Part shown: positions 62,423 through 64,000 of the stretch, piece after piece
Numbering within the stretch: position 1 is the first letter of the stretch
How the letters are laid out: each line of letters opens with the position of its first letter
Assembly: GCA_030789695.1 (NCBI GenBank)
Contig: CM061141.1
Coordinates: 195,807,689 to 195,871,688, forward strand
From: Scilla litardierei
Taxonomy: Eukaryota > Streptophyta > Magnoliopsida > Asparagales > Asparagaceae
Direction of reading: 5' to 3'
DNA: 64,000 nucleotides
Position numbers and translations under genes: made by a program
Notes under the pieces: model-generated
The model's input: only the letters and a program-made list of their open reading frames with translations
The model's database searches: none
What the model was told of the DNA's origin: nothing

Positions 62423-63136
62423 TCACGGGCACCACCTCGACTTCCTCAGCGGGCGTTGGCCGCTGGTCACAAAATTCCTCCTTTCGTCAAGGAGGTCGAC
62501 CGACAAAGCCTGCTCCGGGCCCTTGTGCTTGGTCGACCCCACGTAGCAGCTTCGGGACAGCTTCTGGTTCCCCCGCACTAGCCCCACCCCTCGCGGAGTT
62601 TGGAATTTCACCATCTGGTGGAGAAGGCTGGGGAGCGCTTCAATGGCCGTCATGTATGGCCGCTCAATGATCCCGTTGTATGCCGACACAATGTCGACGA
62701 CAACGAATTGTGTCATGCGAGTGACGACCATCAGTTCCTCCCTAAGTGACACCGGCAAGGTGATCACCCCCACAATGGGGACCGAGTGACCAGTGAAACC
62801 GACGATGGGCCCCGTGCAAGGCCTCAGGTCTACCTGCTTCAACCCCATCTTCTCAACCGTCGACATAAACAGGATATCGCAAGAGCTACCTGTGTCGATC
62901 AGGAGCCGGCTGATGATGGCCGTCCCGATCTGAGCTTCGATGACGATGGCATCGTCGTGTGGAAGCTCGACTCCTTCCAGGTCCTCGTCGGTAAAGGTGA
63001 TGAGGGGCCGCGTCACTCTTCTCCGCTTCGCCTCGCTGCCGAGGCCCGTCGCCATCACATGTCGGGCATATGCCTTCCTACTTGGCGATGACGCTCCTCC
63101 AGAGGACGGTCCACCGCATATCACATCTATGCGCAT
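62423..63136 (-). pseudogene. pol: TAT1 aspartic protease region (open frame)
   Basis: 237 codons are open: FTDEDLEGVELPHDDAIVIE, AQIGTAIISRLLIDTGSSCD (the D-T-G active site) and ILFMSTVEKMGL, then TGPIVGFTGHSVPIVGVITL and FVVVDIVSAYNGIIERPYM, the usual Tat protease and linker to RT. It ends at a stop before RT; about 150 bp of connector is in another frame (VWSPEDMPGVDP). Confidence 0.92.
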
Positions 63137-63220
63137 GACCGGCTTTGGCTGGCGGGGCTCCTCTCGCTCGTCACGTGGGGGCGGATCTGCTCTTTGCGCC
63201 CTTCGCGTGGTTCTATCCTC

Positions 63221-64000
63221 TCAGACCAGTCTTCTGCCCTCGACGAAACCCCTGAGGTGACCCGCCTGGATCAGCCGCTCGATCTCCCTCTTGAGGGTGA
63301 AGCAGTCGTCTGTGTCATGGCAGTGGTCCCGGTGATATCGACAATATTTCCGGAGATCTCGCCGCGCCGGGTCCGATCTCATCTCCCTGGGCGGCTCCGG
63401 CAACAGTCCAGCCGTCGTCGCTACGGCCAACACCTCTATCATGGGGGTGTTAAGCTGCTTGTAGTGGGCCTGCAGGGGTCACTCCAGCCTTGGGATCGCT
63501 TGGGCAGGCTCCCGGGTGGGGCGAACTCTCGCACTGGCCCTGGGCGATCTTGCGGACGACGGCCCCCTGGGTCGCGCCTGGCCTGAGTCGGGGGTCCGTC
63601 TTCTTGCCTCGGCCTTGGATAAGACCGCGGATCGCCCTGGGGCAGCTTCGCCGGGGCGGCCAGTTTCTTCCCGCCGAGAGTTTCCTCACTCAGCGCGTAC
63701 CTCTCCACCTGAGCGATCAGCGCGTCGTAGTCGGCGGGCGGGTCTCGGAGCAGGGATTTATGGAGGCTCCGATTCTGCAGTCCCATCTTGAAGGCCAGCA
63801 TGAGCACTTCATCACCGCAGGCCACCACCGCCCGTCTTTCGTCCTGAAAGCGGTGCAGGTACTTTCCAGTTCTCTCTCCTTCCCCTTGGACTATCGTGCT
63901 GAGGTAGTCCAAGGGCTTCTTCTTTACGCGCCCAGCCCGGAACTCTTGGCAGAACTTGTGGGATAGTTCGCCGAAGCTCCCAATGGATCTCGCCGGCAAG
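63221..64000 (-). pseudogene. gag: TAT1 gag, C-terminal part (runs off the window)
   Basis: 63999-63439 reads SIGSFGELSHKFCQEFRAGR, LSTIVQGEGERTGKYLHRFQ, AFKMGLQNRSLHKSLLRDPP and ERYALSEETLGGKKLAAPAK, the Tat gag core. A frame change near 63440 leads to YCRYHRDHCHDTDDCFTLKR and EIERLIQAGHLRGFV (63442-63221), the zinc-binding motif typical of Tat gag. The N-terminus lies beyond 64000. Confidence 0.92.

Larger units (their letters stand above)
59049..64000 (-). mobile_element. TAT1: Tat-lineage Ty3/gypsy element (5' end beyond window)
   Basis: The minus strand carries gag, protease, RT, RNase H, a second archaeal-type RNase H and integrase in that order. The second RNase H between RNase H and integrase is the hallmark of the Tat/Ogre/Athila branch, and the gag motif and integrase end point to Tat. 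The 3' LTR is not visible. The 80-bp array starts about 90 bp after the pol end. Frames have a few stops and shifts. Confidence 0.92.

Overview
The window is a stretch of flowering-plant nuclear genome built almost entirely from nested and abutting LTR retrotransposons. The evidence is Ty1/copia and Ty3/gypsy gag-pol proteins, primer-binding sites (PBS) matching plant initiator-Met tRNA, chromovirus integrases with C-terminal chromodomain-like tails, and a Tat-lineage element with a second RNase H domain. I cannot name the species. No complete host gene is visible; a few possible host exons lie between the elements.

Layout from left to right. 1-957: AT-rich DNA with a pyrimidine-rich candidate 5' leader. 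958-3732 (NG1, minus): gag-only non-autonomous gypsy with 316-bp LTRs and target-site duplication (TSD) GAATT. 4063-5807 (NG2, minus): short non-autonomous element left as a collapsed tandem of two copies. 6286-12189 (GYP1, plus): decayed chromovirus, TSD GTTTT, inserted into a roughly 200-bp tandem repeat. 12700-19448 (COP1, plus): decayed copia, TSD TATGT. 19909-20052: near-perfect hairpin. 20407-21147: deleted hAT transposon with 8-bp TSD. 21761-27419 (COP2, plus): decayed copia, TSD GATAA. 27715-33156 (GYP2, minus): the best preserved chromovirus, TSD TAAAC, with an in-frame deletion joining protease to reverse transcriptase. 33157-37432: host-like AT-rich DNA with candidate exons, followed by a possible Helitron end.

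37433-46521 (COP3) is a copia element whose 5' end lies head-to-head with a second, inverted copy of its LTR and leader, giving a long foldback. Its 3' LTR abuts the middle of the gag gene of COP4 (46522-52851), an older copia. COP4 is itself interrupted by INS1 (about 48441-50140), which carries an array of short palindromes. 53896-57265 (TEK1, minus) is the 3' LTR and integrase end of a Tekay/Del-like gypsy, and its LTR carries the same palindromic array. It is broken at about 57265, where an array of about 22 copies of an 80-bp unit begins. The array lies downstream of the pol gene of TAT1 (59050 to the right edge, minus), a Tat-lineage gypsy.

These genes do not form a host pathway. Each element once encoded gag (particle), protease, integrase, reverse transcriptase and RNase H for its own copying. 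Nearly all reading frames now carry stops, frameshifts or deletions, so I call them pseudogenes. The most unusual structures are the COP3 foldback, the palindromic module shared by INS1 and TEK1, the 80-bp array beside TAT1, the retained pol-tail/polypurine-tract module in the gag-only elements, and poly-G runs with matching flanks in two unrelated elements.
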